A stretch of 18,758 bases of DNA from CAMEON01 sp045602325. Lineage in GTDB: Bacteria; Bacillota; Clostridia; Oscillospirales; CAG-272. This document shows positions 6,257 to 14,803 of the stretch, in pieces. Location of the stretch: contig JAZSBH010000088.1 in the NCBI GenBank assembly GCA_045602325.1, forward strand, positions 1 through 18,758, in the 5' to 3' direction. The notes beneath the pieces were generated by a model, which ran no database searches, was not told where the DNA came from, and saw only the letters and a program-made list of their open reading frames with translations. Position 1 is the first letter of the stretch; the number at the start of each line of letters is the position of its first letter. A program made the position numbers and the translations under genes.

Positions 6257-8803
6257 TCAGCCCAGAATGAACTGTGCGTAGTAGGGATTGGTAGAAACCT
6301 TTACAGGACCCAGCGTGGTGTAGGTCTTGTCGGTTCTGGTACCGAAGATGTAGGTCTCACCATCGATGGAAGCAACCAGCGTCTTGAGGGTTGCATCGTA
6401 GGTGTAGACAGTCTCAGCAGCGGCATCGAAGGAGCCGTTGATGTGATTCTTACCATCGGTCCCCACTACAGACTTGGCGTTGACGTACTTCTTAGCACCG
6501 CCTACCTTGCAGTAAAGGTAGTAGCCACCGTTGGTTTCTTCTACGTAGAAATCAACGCCCTCAGCCTTATTCTTGCTGGTAGCCATGTAGAAAGAGCTCA
6601 TCTCGCCGGTCATGTAATAGATGTCAGAACCGATACCACCGTGAATGAAAGCAAACTTGTATGCCTTGCCGGTCTCGGGCTTCTTGGCGTCCAGACTGCC
6701 GGTAGAAGGCTGGGAGGGGGTATTGCCGCCGGCGCTGCCGTCCACCTTGCTGTTGGCATCATCCTGAACCGTACCGCTTGCACCGTCGGCATTCTCCAGC
6801 ACAAAGGTAAAGATGGAAAGATCGGAGCCCTTACCGTAGACGGTCAGATAGCCACTGTAGACCTCCAGATACTGGGGCTTACCGCTGAAGTTTGCGGTGA
6901 AGCAACGGAGCAGCAAACCGCCGTCGGTCTCCTCAAGGGCGAACTTGGTGTTCTCACCCGCAACGGAAACGAACTCAACGTGAGTTTCGTCAGCATAGAG
7001 ATACTTATCACCGGCCTTGAAGGAAACAGAACCGTCATCATTGGTGATCTTCTCCAAAGCAATGGCATCAGCCTTGTTTTCACTCAAAGTCAGCTCCATC
7101 TTCTTGGGAGAATAGAAGTATTCAACACCCGTCACGTACTTGTTCTCCTTGGGGTAGAAAATCACGATCATTTCCTTGACCTCGCGGACGTGGTCACAGC
7201 CGTTACAGGTAGCATCGGAATCATTGTCGTAGGTGTGCTCACCGGTGGCAGGAGCCAGGACGGTACCACAAGCCTTACAGGTGGAGGGAGCACCGCAGGT
7301 GGCGGCATTCACATCGGTGTGCTCACAGCCGTAGCCGCAGGTGTCGCAGACGCTGTCGTCACCGTTGTTGTGAGCGGCCTTGTCCTTCACCTCGTCGCAA
7401 CGGGTGCAGGCAGTCCAGTGGTTGTCCGCATCATGAGCCAGAACCTCGCTCCATTCGTGGCCCAGAGCGGCGATTTCGGTCTGCTCAGTGACGATCTTAT
7501 CGCAGGTGGTACACTTCTGACCCTCGGTCAGACCAGCCTCGGTACAGGTAGCATCCTTCCCGGCAATAGCCTCCAGGGTGTGGTTGCAGAAGTTGCCGGA
7601 ATCCAGGGTGCAGCCGGCGTTGAACTCGACCTTACCGGTCTCGCTCTTATTGTCGTACTTGAGCAGTTCGCCGGTAACCGTGATGGTATCACCAACCATA
7701 AGGTTCTCGATACCCTCGCCCTTCAGGCGGAAGCACTCAATGGGCTTGTCGGTCATGTCGCCCACAACGATGACAACGGTGATGTTGCCGTAGTCAGCAG
7801 AATAGGGGGAGGGGATCTCGGTGATAACACCGGTCAGGGTGTACTTATGGCCTGCGGACAGGATACCTCCGATGGCCAAATCATAAACGGCATTCACGAT
7901 CTCCTCGGGAGTCTCGTAGATGGTGGGTCCCTCGGAGGGGGTCATAGCCTCAGCGACCTCCTTGAGCATCAGACCGCCGGGGAACTGGGTCTTACCGCTG
8001 TTCTCCACAGACAGGTAGGAGCTCTCGGAGATGGAGAAGGTACTGTAGGTACCGTAAGTACCAACCACGTACTCAACACCGTCAACAGTGGTGTACCAGC
8101 CATTGGTCTCGGACTTGTAGATCCAGGTGGAGCCCTCGTCGGCGTAATTGATATACTTGGAAACCTTGCCGTCCTCGGCGGTGGTGGTAGAGGCCTTCAG
8201 ATACTTCTTGGCACCGTCAATGGTGGTGTAAAACTTGAAGCCCTCGCCGTCAGCCTCCACGTAGAAGTCGGGAGCGGCCTTGGGATCGGTGGTGCTCTTC
8301 AGGAACTTGTCGTTGTCGGTCTCGCCGTTGGCGAACAGGGTCTGACCCAGACCGGCGTGAACCAGATAGAACTTGTAAGCGACGCCTTCCTCGGGCTTAG
8401 CCACGATGGCAGAAGCATCGTACACGGTCAGAGTACGGTCGAAGGAAACCGACTCGGTGTTGCCCTTGTCGTCGGAGATAGTCGCGGTCAACTTATAGTC
8501 AACAGCGGTGTCATTCTTGGAGGGCAGGTCGATGGTGTAGAAACCGGACTTGGAGCTCTCCTTAACGGTAATGCTCTCGTTGTCGGTAGTCCAGGTCACG
8601 GTGAAGGTAGTCTCACCGATGACGATCTTGCCGACCACGTCGTAGTCGGAAGAGGTCTCTTTAGCATTGTCCTTATAAATGCTGCGAAGATACTCAACTG
8701 CCTCGGCAATGGTTGCGCCCTCGCTATTGGGCGTCGTCGTGCATGCCGCAAAGCAACCCAGGCACATGACAAGCGCCAGGATCAAAACAAAAATCTTTTT
8801 CAT
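6257..8803 (-). CDS. large modular surface lipoprotein (Ig-like, repeated beta domains, OB-like domain, Cys-pair repeats)
   Basis: An 848-aa predicted lipoprotein; the signal peptide ends at Cys17 or Cys21 (LGCFAAC). Residues about 30-130 look like an Ig-like beta domain. About 137-270 and 708-848 are two copies of one beta-rich domain (compare KPEEGVAYKFYLVHAG with KPETGKAYKFAFIHGG, DFYVE and GAKKYL with DFYVE and GAKKYV). Residues 545-670 look like a third, more divergent copy. About 295-400 resemble an OB-fold (YTLTGVITEI, GDTITVTGELL). About 406-536 carry spaced CxxC pairs (431/434, 466/469, 486/489, 509/512, 533/536) of the 'GHEW' low-complexity type common in Clostridia surface proteins. 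No catalytic motif is recognised. AAAGGA lies 7 nt before the ATG. As last gene of the operon, 25 nt after the SNase gene, it could bind a polymer or partner enzyme (inference). Confidence 0.85.
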   Translation of the reverse strand: MKKIFVLILALVMCLGCFAACTTTPNSEGATIAEAVEYLRSIYKDNAKETSSDYDVVGKIVIGETTFTVTWTTDNESITVKESSKSGFYTIDLPSKNDTAVDYKLTATISDDKGNTESVSFDRTLTVYDASAIVAKPEEGVAYKFYLVHAGLGQTLFANGETDNDKFLKSTTDPKAAPDFYVEADGEGFKFYTTIDGAKKYLKASTTTAEDGKVSKYINYADEGSTWIYKSETNGWYTTVDGVEYVVGTYGTYSTFSISESSYLSVENSGKTQFPGGLMLKEVAEAMTPSEGPTIYETPEEIVNAVYDLAIGGILSAGHKYTLTGVITEIPSPYSADYGNITVVIVVGDMTDKPIECFRLKGEGIENLMVGDTITVTGELLKYDNKSETGKVEFNAGCTLDSGNFCNHTLEAIAGKDATCTEAGLTEGQKCTTCDKIVTEQTEIAALGHEWSEVLAHDADNHWTACTRCDEVKDKAAHNNGDDSVCDTCGYGCEHTDVNAATCGAPSTCKACGTVLAPATGEHTYDNDSDATCNGCDHVREVKEMIVIFYPKENKYVTGVEYFYSPKKMELTLSENKADAIALEKITNDDGSVSFKAGDKYLYADETHVEFVSVAGENTKFALEETDGGLLLRCFTANFSGKPQYLEVYSGYLTVYGKGSDLSIFTFVLENADGASGTVQDDANSKVDGSAGGNTPSQPSTGSLDAKKPETGKAYKFAFIHGGIGSDIYYMTGEMSSFYMATSKNKAEGVDFYVEETNGGYYLYCKVGGAKKYVNAKSVVGTDGKNHINGSFDAAAETVYTYDATLKTLVASIDGETYIFGTRTDKTYTTLGPVKVSTNPYYAQFILG

Positions 8804-8828
8804 GGAATTTTCCTTTCAATTGGGATAA

Positions 8829-10217
8829 TCAATTATGGAAGGTGACATCGTTGGCGGAGAAGACCTTAAGCTGGTACACGCCGTTGAAAACGTCCACAAC
8901 GCCCTTGGCATCGATCACACTGCCAACAGGGAATGCATCGGCTGTGATGGTCTTACCGTCTGCGTCCTTAAGCACGATGGTACGGAGCACGATCTCAGTA
9001 CCGTCCTGCGCCTCGCAGGTAATGGAGAGAGCGCCATAGTTGGCACTACCCTCGTTGGTGGTGGTATAGACGCTCTTGATCACCAGATCCTTGAGGGAGG
9101 CGGTGCCGTGCATGGTGATGAAGCCGTAGTCGTAGGTTTTGGTTTCCACGGACTCGTTCCCTTCTTCATCCACAATAGTCACGTCGATATCCACCTTGCC
9201 CGTAAGCAGATCCTTGGCAGACACCTCGGTATAAGCCGCGGTGTGACCGTCGCTGATCTTCTGGATGTTTTCGGGATCTTCGGGTCTCATGGCGTGGTAG
9301 AAGATGTCGGAGATCTGGTAGGTGCCGCCGGTCTCGTAGTACTGAACCGAGCCAACGATGAGCACACGGTTGCCCACGGTCAAAATCTCCTCGCCGTAGA
9401 AGCCCAGATTGTAACCATAGTAGACCTGGATACCGAAGTACAGTCCGGTCTCCTCGTCGTACTCTTCAATATAGGCAGTCTGGTTGGAATTGCGAACCAC
9501 AACGCCCTCAAAGCTGACGCTCTTGTCCTTGTAGGTCTCAATGTTGGTCTTGAGCTCCTTGAGGGTCATGGGAAGGGCGGCTCCGTAATAGAAGTCGGGG
9601 TCCTTGTCCTTGGAGTGGACATAGAGCTTGTGGGACACGGCCTGGTTGAGGATCTTGACACAGACGTCGGCATAGCAGGTATCCGAGGATTTGGAGGACA
9701 GAGCCAGACCCTCCTGGAGGATCTCCAGGTTGAGGCAGCGGTAGTCGGCATCCTCGGCGGTCTTGTACCAGACCCAGACCAGGTAGCGCTCACCGGTGGA
9801 ATCGGGGTTCCAGGTAGCGGTATCGGATTCCAGGATGATGGAGGAAGCCCCCTTGAGAGCCTCCTTGGTGTAATTGGAGGCCTTTTTACCCCAGGGCTCG
9901 ATCTGGCCTGTGGACTCGGGGGTATTGATACCCAGATATCTGGCCTTGAGCACGCCGCCCTGGAAGGTGGGGTCGGATACGTTGAAATGGGTGGTGTCAC
10001 CGTCCACGAAGGTCTTAACGGTGGCTGTTGTGCTGATACGGCCCGAGTTGGGGTCGAACTTGACGGTGGACGCGTAGTCCACGAATTCGGGAGTTTCCCC
10101 GATCCCCCCACCCTCTCCCGTATCGGAAGGGTCAGCGCCGCCGTCGCAGGCTGCAAAGCAACCTGCGATCAAGGTCAGCGCCAGAAGCATGACAATGAGT
10201 TTCGAAAAGATTTTCAT
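8829..10217 (-). CDS. secreted staphylococcal-nuclease-like lipoprotein with C-terminal OB-like region
   Basis: A 462-aa lipoprotein; the signal peptide ends at Cys20 or Cys24 (IAGCFAAC). Residues about 60-205 match the thermonuclease (SNase) fold. FVDGDT has Asp72 and Asp74, equivalent to Asp19 and Asp21 of staphylococcal nuclease. Arg93 matches Arg35, Thr99-Pro100-Glu101 matches the TPE motif with the general-base Glu43, and Arg144 after DSTGE is the likely Arg87. The Ca2+ ligand Asp40 is Asn98 here. LNLEILQEGLAL matches the conserved helix. Residues about 215-310 resemble an OB-fold (SVSFEGVVV, VGNRVLIVGSV), and a further beta domain follows. Predicted role: Ca2+-dependent cleavage of extracellular DNA/RNA. 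ATG 10217 is chosen since AGGA lies 8 nt upstream; ATG 10223 is too close to it. It sits 32 nt after the solute-binding protein gene in one operon. Confidence 0.88.
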   Translation of the reverse strand: MKIFSKLIVMLLALTLIAGCFAACDGGADPSDTGEGGGIGETPEFVDYASTVKFDPNSGRISTTATVKTFVDGDTTHFNVSDPTFQGGVLKARYLGINTPESTGQIEPWGKKASNYTKEALKGASSIILESDTATWNPDSTGERYLVWVWYKTAEDADYRCLNLEILQEGLALSSKSSDTCYADVCVKILNQAVSHKLYVHSKDKDPDFYYGAALPMTLKELKTNIETYKDKSVSFEGVVVRNSNQTAYIEEYDEETGLYFGIQVYYGYNLGFYGEEILTVGNRVLIVGSVQYYETGGTYQISDIFYHAMRPEDPENIQKISDGHTAAYTEVSAKDLLTGKVDIDVTIVDEEGNESVETKTYDYGFITMHGTASLKDLVIKSVYTTTNEGSANYGALSITCEAQDGTEIVLRTIVLKDADGKTITADAFPVGSVIDAKGVVDVFNGVYQLKVFSANDVTFHN

Positions 10218-10249
10218 GGGCATTTTCCTGTCTTTGTTTGCAAGAAATA

Positions 10250-11677
10250 TCAGCCTGCCTGGTACTCGCACTCGTCAATCGCTTTCTTGAACAGTCTCTC
10301 CAAAACGGCATCGATGTCAGTCTCGGTGCTAACCAGAGCATCCTGCATCAGGATACCCACCTGATCACGGGCAACGGAGGAACCATTGAAGGCGGGAGAT
10401 ACGAAGTAAGCGTCACTCTGGGACAGAGCCAGTTTAACGCTCATAGCGGTGAGGTTGTTATAACCGCTGGCCTTATCCAGCCATGCCTTATAAATCTCGT
10501 TCTCCTGAACCGACTTGATGACGGGAGCGTAACCCGAAGCCATGGAGAACTCAGCCTGGAAGGAAACGTTGGTGGTGAGGAACTTCATGAACAGCCAGGA
10601 AGCCACGACCTCCTGGGGATTCTCGCTCTCAAAGAGGCAGAGAGAGGGACCCTGGGAGATAACCTTGGGAGCGTCGGGATTCACCTGAGGAGGAGTTGCC
10701 ATGCCGGTCTCAAAGAGGGGCTGGCCGTCCACGGTGGGAGGAGTCTGGTAGGAAGCGCCGCCGGTGGAGCCGATGACCATATAGCATCTCTGACCCTCGG
10801 TTGCGGTGAACAGACCCGAAGTGTAAGAGCCGTAGATGGCCTCGGTGGTGACGTAGCCCTTCTGGTGCCACTCGCGGAACATCTTTACGAAGCCGCGGTT
10901 GGTCTCGTTGTCAAACCGGAAGTGGTTGCCGTCGTCCAGGCTGGTGTACTCCGAGCCGTACTGCTCGCACATGGTGATGAACCAGTTGGCCTCGGAGTCG
11001 TAGCCCAGAGGCACGCAACCGGGGTCGATATCCTTGATGGCCTCGCACACCTTCTCCATCTCTTCCCAGGTGGTGGGAACCTTCAGCTTGTTCTCCTCGA
11101 AGAAGGTCTTGTTGTAGTACAGCGCCTCGGTGGACTTGGACATGGGCAGGGTGTACATGGTACCCTTTTCGTCGAAAGCAGCACCTTCCTTGTAGTAACC
11201 CTCGATGAAGTCAGCCTTCTGCTCGTCGGTCAGACCCAGAACCGTCTTATTGCCCTCGGCATCGGTCACTTCAATGGTGGAGTTGATGAGGTTATCCAGG
11301 GGGATGACCTTCTTGGCCACGTTGTAGAGAGCCACGTGGTCGGGGTAGCAGTACGCGATGTTGGGCTGCTCACCGGCGGTCAGCTGGGTCTTGATCTGAT
11401 CGCGGACACCGTCGTAGTCACCCATGGAGGAGTGCTCGATGGTGATATTGGGGTACAGCTTGTTGAACTCGGCAATATACGTGTCGAGGACGGTGCGAAG
11501 CTTGGCACCCATGGAGTGGTAGAACACGACGGTTACTTCGCTTCCGTCGTAGCCTACCTCAGGTACGTCGAAGCTGGCCATACCGGCGGCAGAGGAACCC
11601 TTGTCACAGCTCACCAGCGCGAGCATGGAAAGCAGCAGGGTGGCTGCCAGAAGGAGCGCGAGGATCTTCTTTTTCAT
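10250..11677 (-). CDS. ABC transporter family 1 solute-binding lipoprotein
   Basis: A 475-aa extracellular binding protein of the carbohydrate (CUT1, UgpB/MalE-like) class. The signal peptide ends at Cys24 in the lipobox ALVSC. A Ser/Ala/Gly spacer follows, then the mature fold starting VTVVFYHSMG. Family traits include FNKLYPNITIEH, an ALYYNKTFFEENKLKVPTTW segment, MVIGSTGG, and a late ASWLFMKFLTT helix. It would deliver its ligand to the two permeases encoded just upstream in the same operon. Ligand identity is not visible. UgpB relatives bind glycerol-3-phosphate or oligosaccharides, but the co-transcribed nuclease leaves a nucleic acid breakdown product possible (inference). AAAGGA lies upstream of the ATG. 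A short GC hairpin precedes the gene in the 68-nt gap. Confidence 0.92.
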   Translation of the reverse strand: MKKKILALLLAATLLLSMLALVSCDKGSSAAGMASFDVPEVGYDGSEVTVVFYHSMGAKLRTVLDTYIAEFNKLYPNITIEHSSMGDYDGVRDQIKTQLTAGEQPNIAYCYPDHVALYNVAKKVIPLDNLINSTIEVTDAEGNKTVLGLTDEQKADFIEGYYKEGAAFDEKGTMYTLPMSKSTEALYYNKTFFEENKLKVPTTWEEMEKVCEAIKDIDPGCVPLGYDSEANWFITMCEQYGSEYTSLDDGNHFRFDNETNRGFVKMFREWHQKGYVTTEAIYGSYTSGLFTATEGQRCYMVIGSTGGASYQTPPTVDGQPLFETGMATPPQVNPDAPKVISQGPSLCLFESENPQEVVASWLFMKFLTTNVSFQAEFSMASGYAPVIKSVQENEIYKAWLDKASGYNNLTAMSVKLALSQSDAYFVSPAFNGSSVARDQVGILMQDALVSTETDIDAVLERLFKKAIDECEYQAG

Positions 11678-11715
11678 GGTGGTTTATCCTTTCCATAAAT
11701 AATTGATTTTGTTCA

Positions 11716-11728
11716 GCCCGAATCGGGC
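11716..11728 (-). other. short GC hairpin in the permease to binding-protein gap
   Basis: GCCCG, 3-nt loop, CGGGC in the 68-nt gap between the second permease gene and the solute-binding protein gene. There is no T-run next to it, so it is not a full terminator. Small hairpins here in ABC operons can protect the binding-protein mRNA or dampen read-through. Function is inferred from position only. Confidence 0.35.
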
Positions 11729-11745
11729 AGTAAACCGTAGAAAGC

Positions 11746-12663
11746 TTATCCCTTGATACCGCTTCTGGATACGCCCTTCATAATGTACTTACGAAGGAAG
11801 ATGAACACCAGGAACAGGGGAATGGAGACCACCGTAACGGCGGCCATCTGTGCGGGGATGTCGTCCCGACCCGACATATCCTTGAAAGCATCGCGCAGAC
11901 CGTTGGTGATGAGTCGCATATCTTCCGACTTGGTAACCAATCGCGGCCAGACGTAGGAGTTCCACGCTCCCATCATCTTGAGGATGGTAATGGAGATCAG
12001 GGTGGGGAGAGACAGGGGGATCATAACCTTCCAGAGGTATTTGAAGTCGCCGGTTCCGTCCACCTTAGCGGCTAAATACAGCTCATTGGGGATCTGCATA
12101 AAGTTCTGGCGGAGCAGGTAGATATAGAAAACACTAACTAGGAAAGGGACGATAAGAACCACGTACTTGTCGATCCAGTCGAACTTGGTGACCGTGACGT
12201 AGTTGGTGATGGTGAACAGCTCACCGGGGATCATCATGGTGGCCAGCAGGGCGGCGAACAGCGCGTTCTTGCCCTTAAACTCCAGGCGAGCGAAAGCGAA
12301 AGCCGAAAGCACTGTAATAACCAAGGAGAGAATAGTCGATACGACACCAACGATGACTGTATTCAAGAAAAGTCTTCCCAAATTCAAGTTATCATTTTCA
12401 TCGAAAAACACATCGAGGTAGTTTGTCCACATAATTTCTTTAGGAAACAGCGTAGGAACGGGCAAACGATACTCAACCGTAGTCTTCAAAGAGGAGATGA
12501 TCATCCAGTAGAAGGGGAAAATGATGATCAGAGCCATCACAAAAAGGAAGGTATACAGGAGTACCTGTACGCAGATCTTCACGATTTTCTGTTGGGCGGA
12601 GACCTTCTGAATATCCCGCTCCTGCATGGTAACCTTGTTTTTGGTTTGAACCGTAGTCTTCAT
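11746..12663 (-). CDS. ABC transporter permease, CUT1 MalG/UgpE-like
   Basis: A 305-aa inner permease subunit with about six membrane segments; the first is FLFVMALIIIFPFYWMIISS after a roughly 35-residue cytoplasmic N-terminus. The EAA loop that docks the ATPase is visible (LAAKVDGTGDFKYLWKVMIP), and the C-terminus RKYIMKGVSRSGIKG is typical of MalG-like proteins ending in GxxxGxxKG. A near-perfect AAGGAGGTG ribosome site precedes the ATG, 11 nt after the preceding gene. It pairs with the next permease to form the channel of the importer. Identity as a permease is firm, the substrate unknown. Confidence 0.95.
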   Translation of the reverse strand: MKTTVQTKNKVTMQERDIQKVSAQQKIVKICVQVLLYTFLFVMALIIIFPFYWMIISSLKTTVEYRLPVPTLFPKEIMWTNYLDVFFDENDNLNLGRLFLNTVIVGVVSTILSLVITVLSAFAFARLEFKGKNALFAALLATMMIPGELFTITNYVTVTKFDWIDKYVVLIVPFLVSVFYIYLLRQNFMQIPNELYLAAKVDGTGDFKYLWKVMIPLSLPTLISITILKMMGAWNSYVWPRLVTKSEDMRLITNGLRDAFKDMSGRDDIPAQMAAVTVVSIPLFLVFIFLRKYIMKGVSRSGIKG

Positions 12664-12674
12664 GGGGCACCTCC

Positions 12675-13610
12675 TTAATAGTGAGTCTTCTTTTTGCTCA
12701 CATACAGGTTGATCATAGTGACCACGAATATGATGGCAAAAAGAATGAGTGCGGCGGCGGAGGCACGACCTTCCTGATTACTCAGGGCATCGTAGATATA
12801 GCCAACCATGGTGTTGAGGGATTCACCGCCCACGGCCTGCATATCGTCACCGAAAATACCGACGATGGAGGAATACTCCTTGAAGCCGCCGATGAAGCCG
12901 GTAATGACGACATAAGCCAGCATGGGAGACAGGAGAGGCACCGTGATGCGGGTAAACACACGGACGCGGCGGGTACCGTCCACCTTGGCGGCGTCATAGT
13001 ACTGCTTGTTGACGCTCTGAAGACCGCCAAGAAGAATGAGTATCTTGAAGGGCAGGGCGTTCCATACGATATAAATGACCAGGACCACGATATTCGCCCA
13101 GTATTCAGAGTCGGTGTTGATCCAGTTGATGGGCTCCACACTGAACACACCAAGGATGTTGTTGATGATACCCCAGCTCTCAGCCATTGCGGCGTCGGGA
13201 GTCAGACCGATGATATTGAACATAGCCTCGAAGACCATGCCGATGGCGATGGAGTTGGTGACGTAGGGGAGGAAGAAAATGGTCTGGAGAAGTCTCTGCA
13301 GGGGCTTGATGGCATTGAGGCACACCGCGATCAGCAGAGCCAGCAGGGTAGAGATCGGAACCGTCAGAACAGTCAGGAGTAGCGTATTCTTCAAACAATC
13401 CTTAAAGCCCTGATAATTGATAACCTTTACAAAGTTTTTGATACCGAACTTATATTCCAGGGAGCCGCCCAGATCCTTCATGATGCTGTAGTCATCCCAG
13501 AAGGCCATACGAAGGGTATTGATGATGGGCCACACCGTGAAGATCAGGAGCAGCACAATGGCCGGAGCCAGGTACAGCCAGGCTTTCCATTTATGTTTAC
13601 TTTCTACCAT
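12675..13610 (-). CDS. ABC transporter permease, CUT1 MalF/UgpA-like
   Basis: A 311-aa permease subunit. The first membrane segment is LYLAPAIVLLLIFTVWPIIN, followed by five more hydrophobic segments. The EAA loop reads YDAAKVDGTRRVRVFTRIT. This first-permease type (UgpA/LacF) normally precedes the MalG-like subunit, as here. GAGGTGAT lies upstream of the ATG and overlaps the end of the ATPase gene, with an 11-nt gap between the genes, so the genes are translationally close-coupled. The C-terminus (NLYVSKKKTHY) is basic, as expected for a cytoplasmic tail. No substrate can be inferred from it. Confidence 0.95.
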   Translation of the reverse strand: MVESKHKWKAWLYLAPAIVLLLIFTVWPIINTLRMAFWDDYSIMKDLGGSLEYKFGIKNFVKVINYQGFKDCLKNTLLLTVLTVPISTLLALLIAVCLNAIKPLQRLLQTIFFLPYVTNSIAIGMVFEAMFNIIGLTPDAAMAESWGIINNILGVFSVEPINWINTDSEYWANIVVLVIYIVWNALPFKILILLGGLQSVNKQYYDAAKVDGTRRVRVFTRITVPLLSPMLAYVVITGFIGGFKEYSSIVGIFGDDMQAVGGESLNTMVGYIYDALSNQEGRASAAALILFAIIFVVTMINLYVSKKKTHY

Positions 13611-13621
13611 ATCGGATCACC

Positions 13622-14716
13622 TCAAAAACGGATGCGCTTCTCATCAGCCTTGCCGAACAGGAAGACCTTGTGAGACTTCAGGGCGTAGCGGACGGTATCG
13701 CCGCCGGCGCGCTTGGCGGCGTCAGCATCCACAATGGAGCGAACCACGGGATTCAGGGATGCGGGATGGGTAGTCACCAGGCTCACGTCACGACCCATAA
13801 CGTCCACACCATTGAGATGGCATACCAACGCACCGTTTGCGTCGGGGACAAAGCCCTCGGGACGAATGCCCACGTAGACGGGCTGATCATTCACACCGGG
13901 TACGTCCAAAACAGCAGCCTCTCCGATATAGAGCTTGCCGCCCCTGACCTCGCCCTCAAAGACGTTGATGGGAGGTGTTCCCAGGAACTTGGCAACGAAC
14001 AGGTTGGTGGGATCGTCGTACACGTCTTGAGGCGCGCCGATCTGCTGAACCACACCCAGCTTCATGACCACGATCATATCCGAGATGGACATAGCCTCCT
14101 CCTGGTCGTGGGTAACGAAAATGGTGGTGATACCGGTCTCCTTCTGGATACGGCGGATCTCCTCACGGGTCTGGAGACGCAGGCGAGCATCCAGATTGGA
14201 CAAGGGCTCATCCAGAAGCAATACCTTGGGCATCTTGACCAAAGCTCTGGCGATAGCCACGCGCTGCTGCTGGCCGCCCGACAGCTCAGAGGGCTTGCGT
14301 TCCATCAGGTCATCGATCTGCACCAGCTTGGCGGCGTTATAGGAACGTTCGATCATCTCTTCCTTGGTGAGCTTGTCCGCACCCTTCAGGTTCTGCAGGG
14401 GGAACATAATGTTCTGCTTCACCGTCATGTGAGGGTACAGCGCGTAGTTCTGGAACACCAGACCCACGCCGCGGTTCTCGGCAGAGAGCTCGGTCACATC
14501 GTCGTCCCCGAAGAAGATCTGTCCGCCGGAGGGCTTCTGCAGGCCACTGATCATGTAGAGCGTGGTACTCTTACCACAGCCCGAGGGGCCCAGAAGACCG
14601 ATCAGCTTGCCGTCGGGGATCTCAAAGGTGAAGTCGTTGACCGCCACCACCTCTTCACCCGCCTTCTTGTTGCGGGAGGGAAAAACCTTGGTTAGATTCT
14701 GCAATACAACTTTCAT
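13622..14716 (-). CDS. ABC transporter ATPase, UgpC/MsmK/MalK-like
   Basis: A 364-aa nucleotide-binding subunit that powers import by the two permeases. It has Walker A GPSGCGKST (residues 43-51), Q-loop Gln89, the signature LSGGQQQR (145-152), Walker B VLLLDE (165-170) and H-loop His203. A C-terminal TOBE-type regulatory domain of about 120 residues is present, including VYVGIRPEGF. The length equals that of UgpC/MsmX proteins. It is the first gene of the operon. In many Firmicutes CUT1 systems share a single ATPase encoded elsewhere, so a dedicated one here is notable. No convincing promoter was found in the 87 nt before it, so it may be read from the RDD gene promoters or from an unrecognised one. 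Confidence 0.96.
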   Translation of the reverse strand: MKVVLQNLTKVFPSRNKKAGEEVVAVNDFTFEIPDGKLIGLLGPSGCGKSTTLYMISGLQKPSGGQIFFGDDDVTELSAENRGVGLVFQNYALYPHMTVKQNIMFPLQNLKGADKLTKEEMIERSYNAAKLVQIDDLMERKPSELSGGQQQRVAIARALVKMPKVLLLDEPLSNLDARLRLQTREEIRRIQKETGITTIFVTHDQEEAMSISDMIVVMKLGVVQQIGAPQDVYDDPTNLFVAKFLGTPPINVFEGEVRGGKLYIGEAAVLDVPGVNDQPVYVGIRPEGFVPDANGALVCHLNGVDVMGRDVSLVTTHPASLNPVVRSIVDADAAKRAGGDTVRYALKSHKVFLFGKADEKRIRF

Positions 14717-14803
14717 TTGCTTATCATCCTTCCTGAGTGTTTCTTATATTATTTTTTTGAAACCGATATGATATTACCCCGCCGTCCGCGGGAGCGTGTA
14801 CAA

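Noticed and set aside
6443..8845. An 800-codon open frame antisense to the 848-aa lipoprotein gene
   Set aside because: Shadow of strong codon bias on the other strand. The translation is low-complexity Gly/Val/Leu with no domain, and the minus-strand gene has signal peptide, ribosome site and terminator.
8835..11698. Long plus-strand open frames of about 500 codons opposite the SNase and binding-protein genes
   Set aside because: Same cause: few TTA, CTA and TCA codons in the true genes leave the antisense frame open. They lack ribosome sites and recognisable motifs.
14778..14792. Terminator between the RDD gene and the ABC ATPase gene
   Set aside because: Only a 5-bp CCCGC/GCGGG stem, and no T-run follows it on the minus strand.
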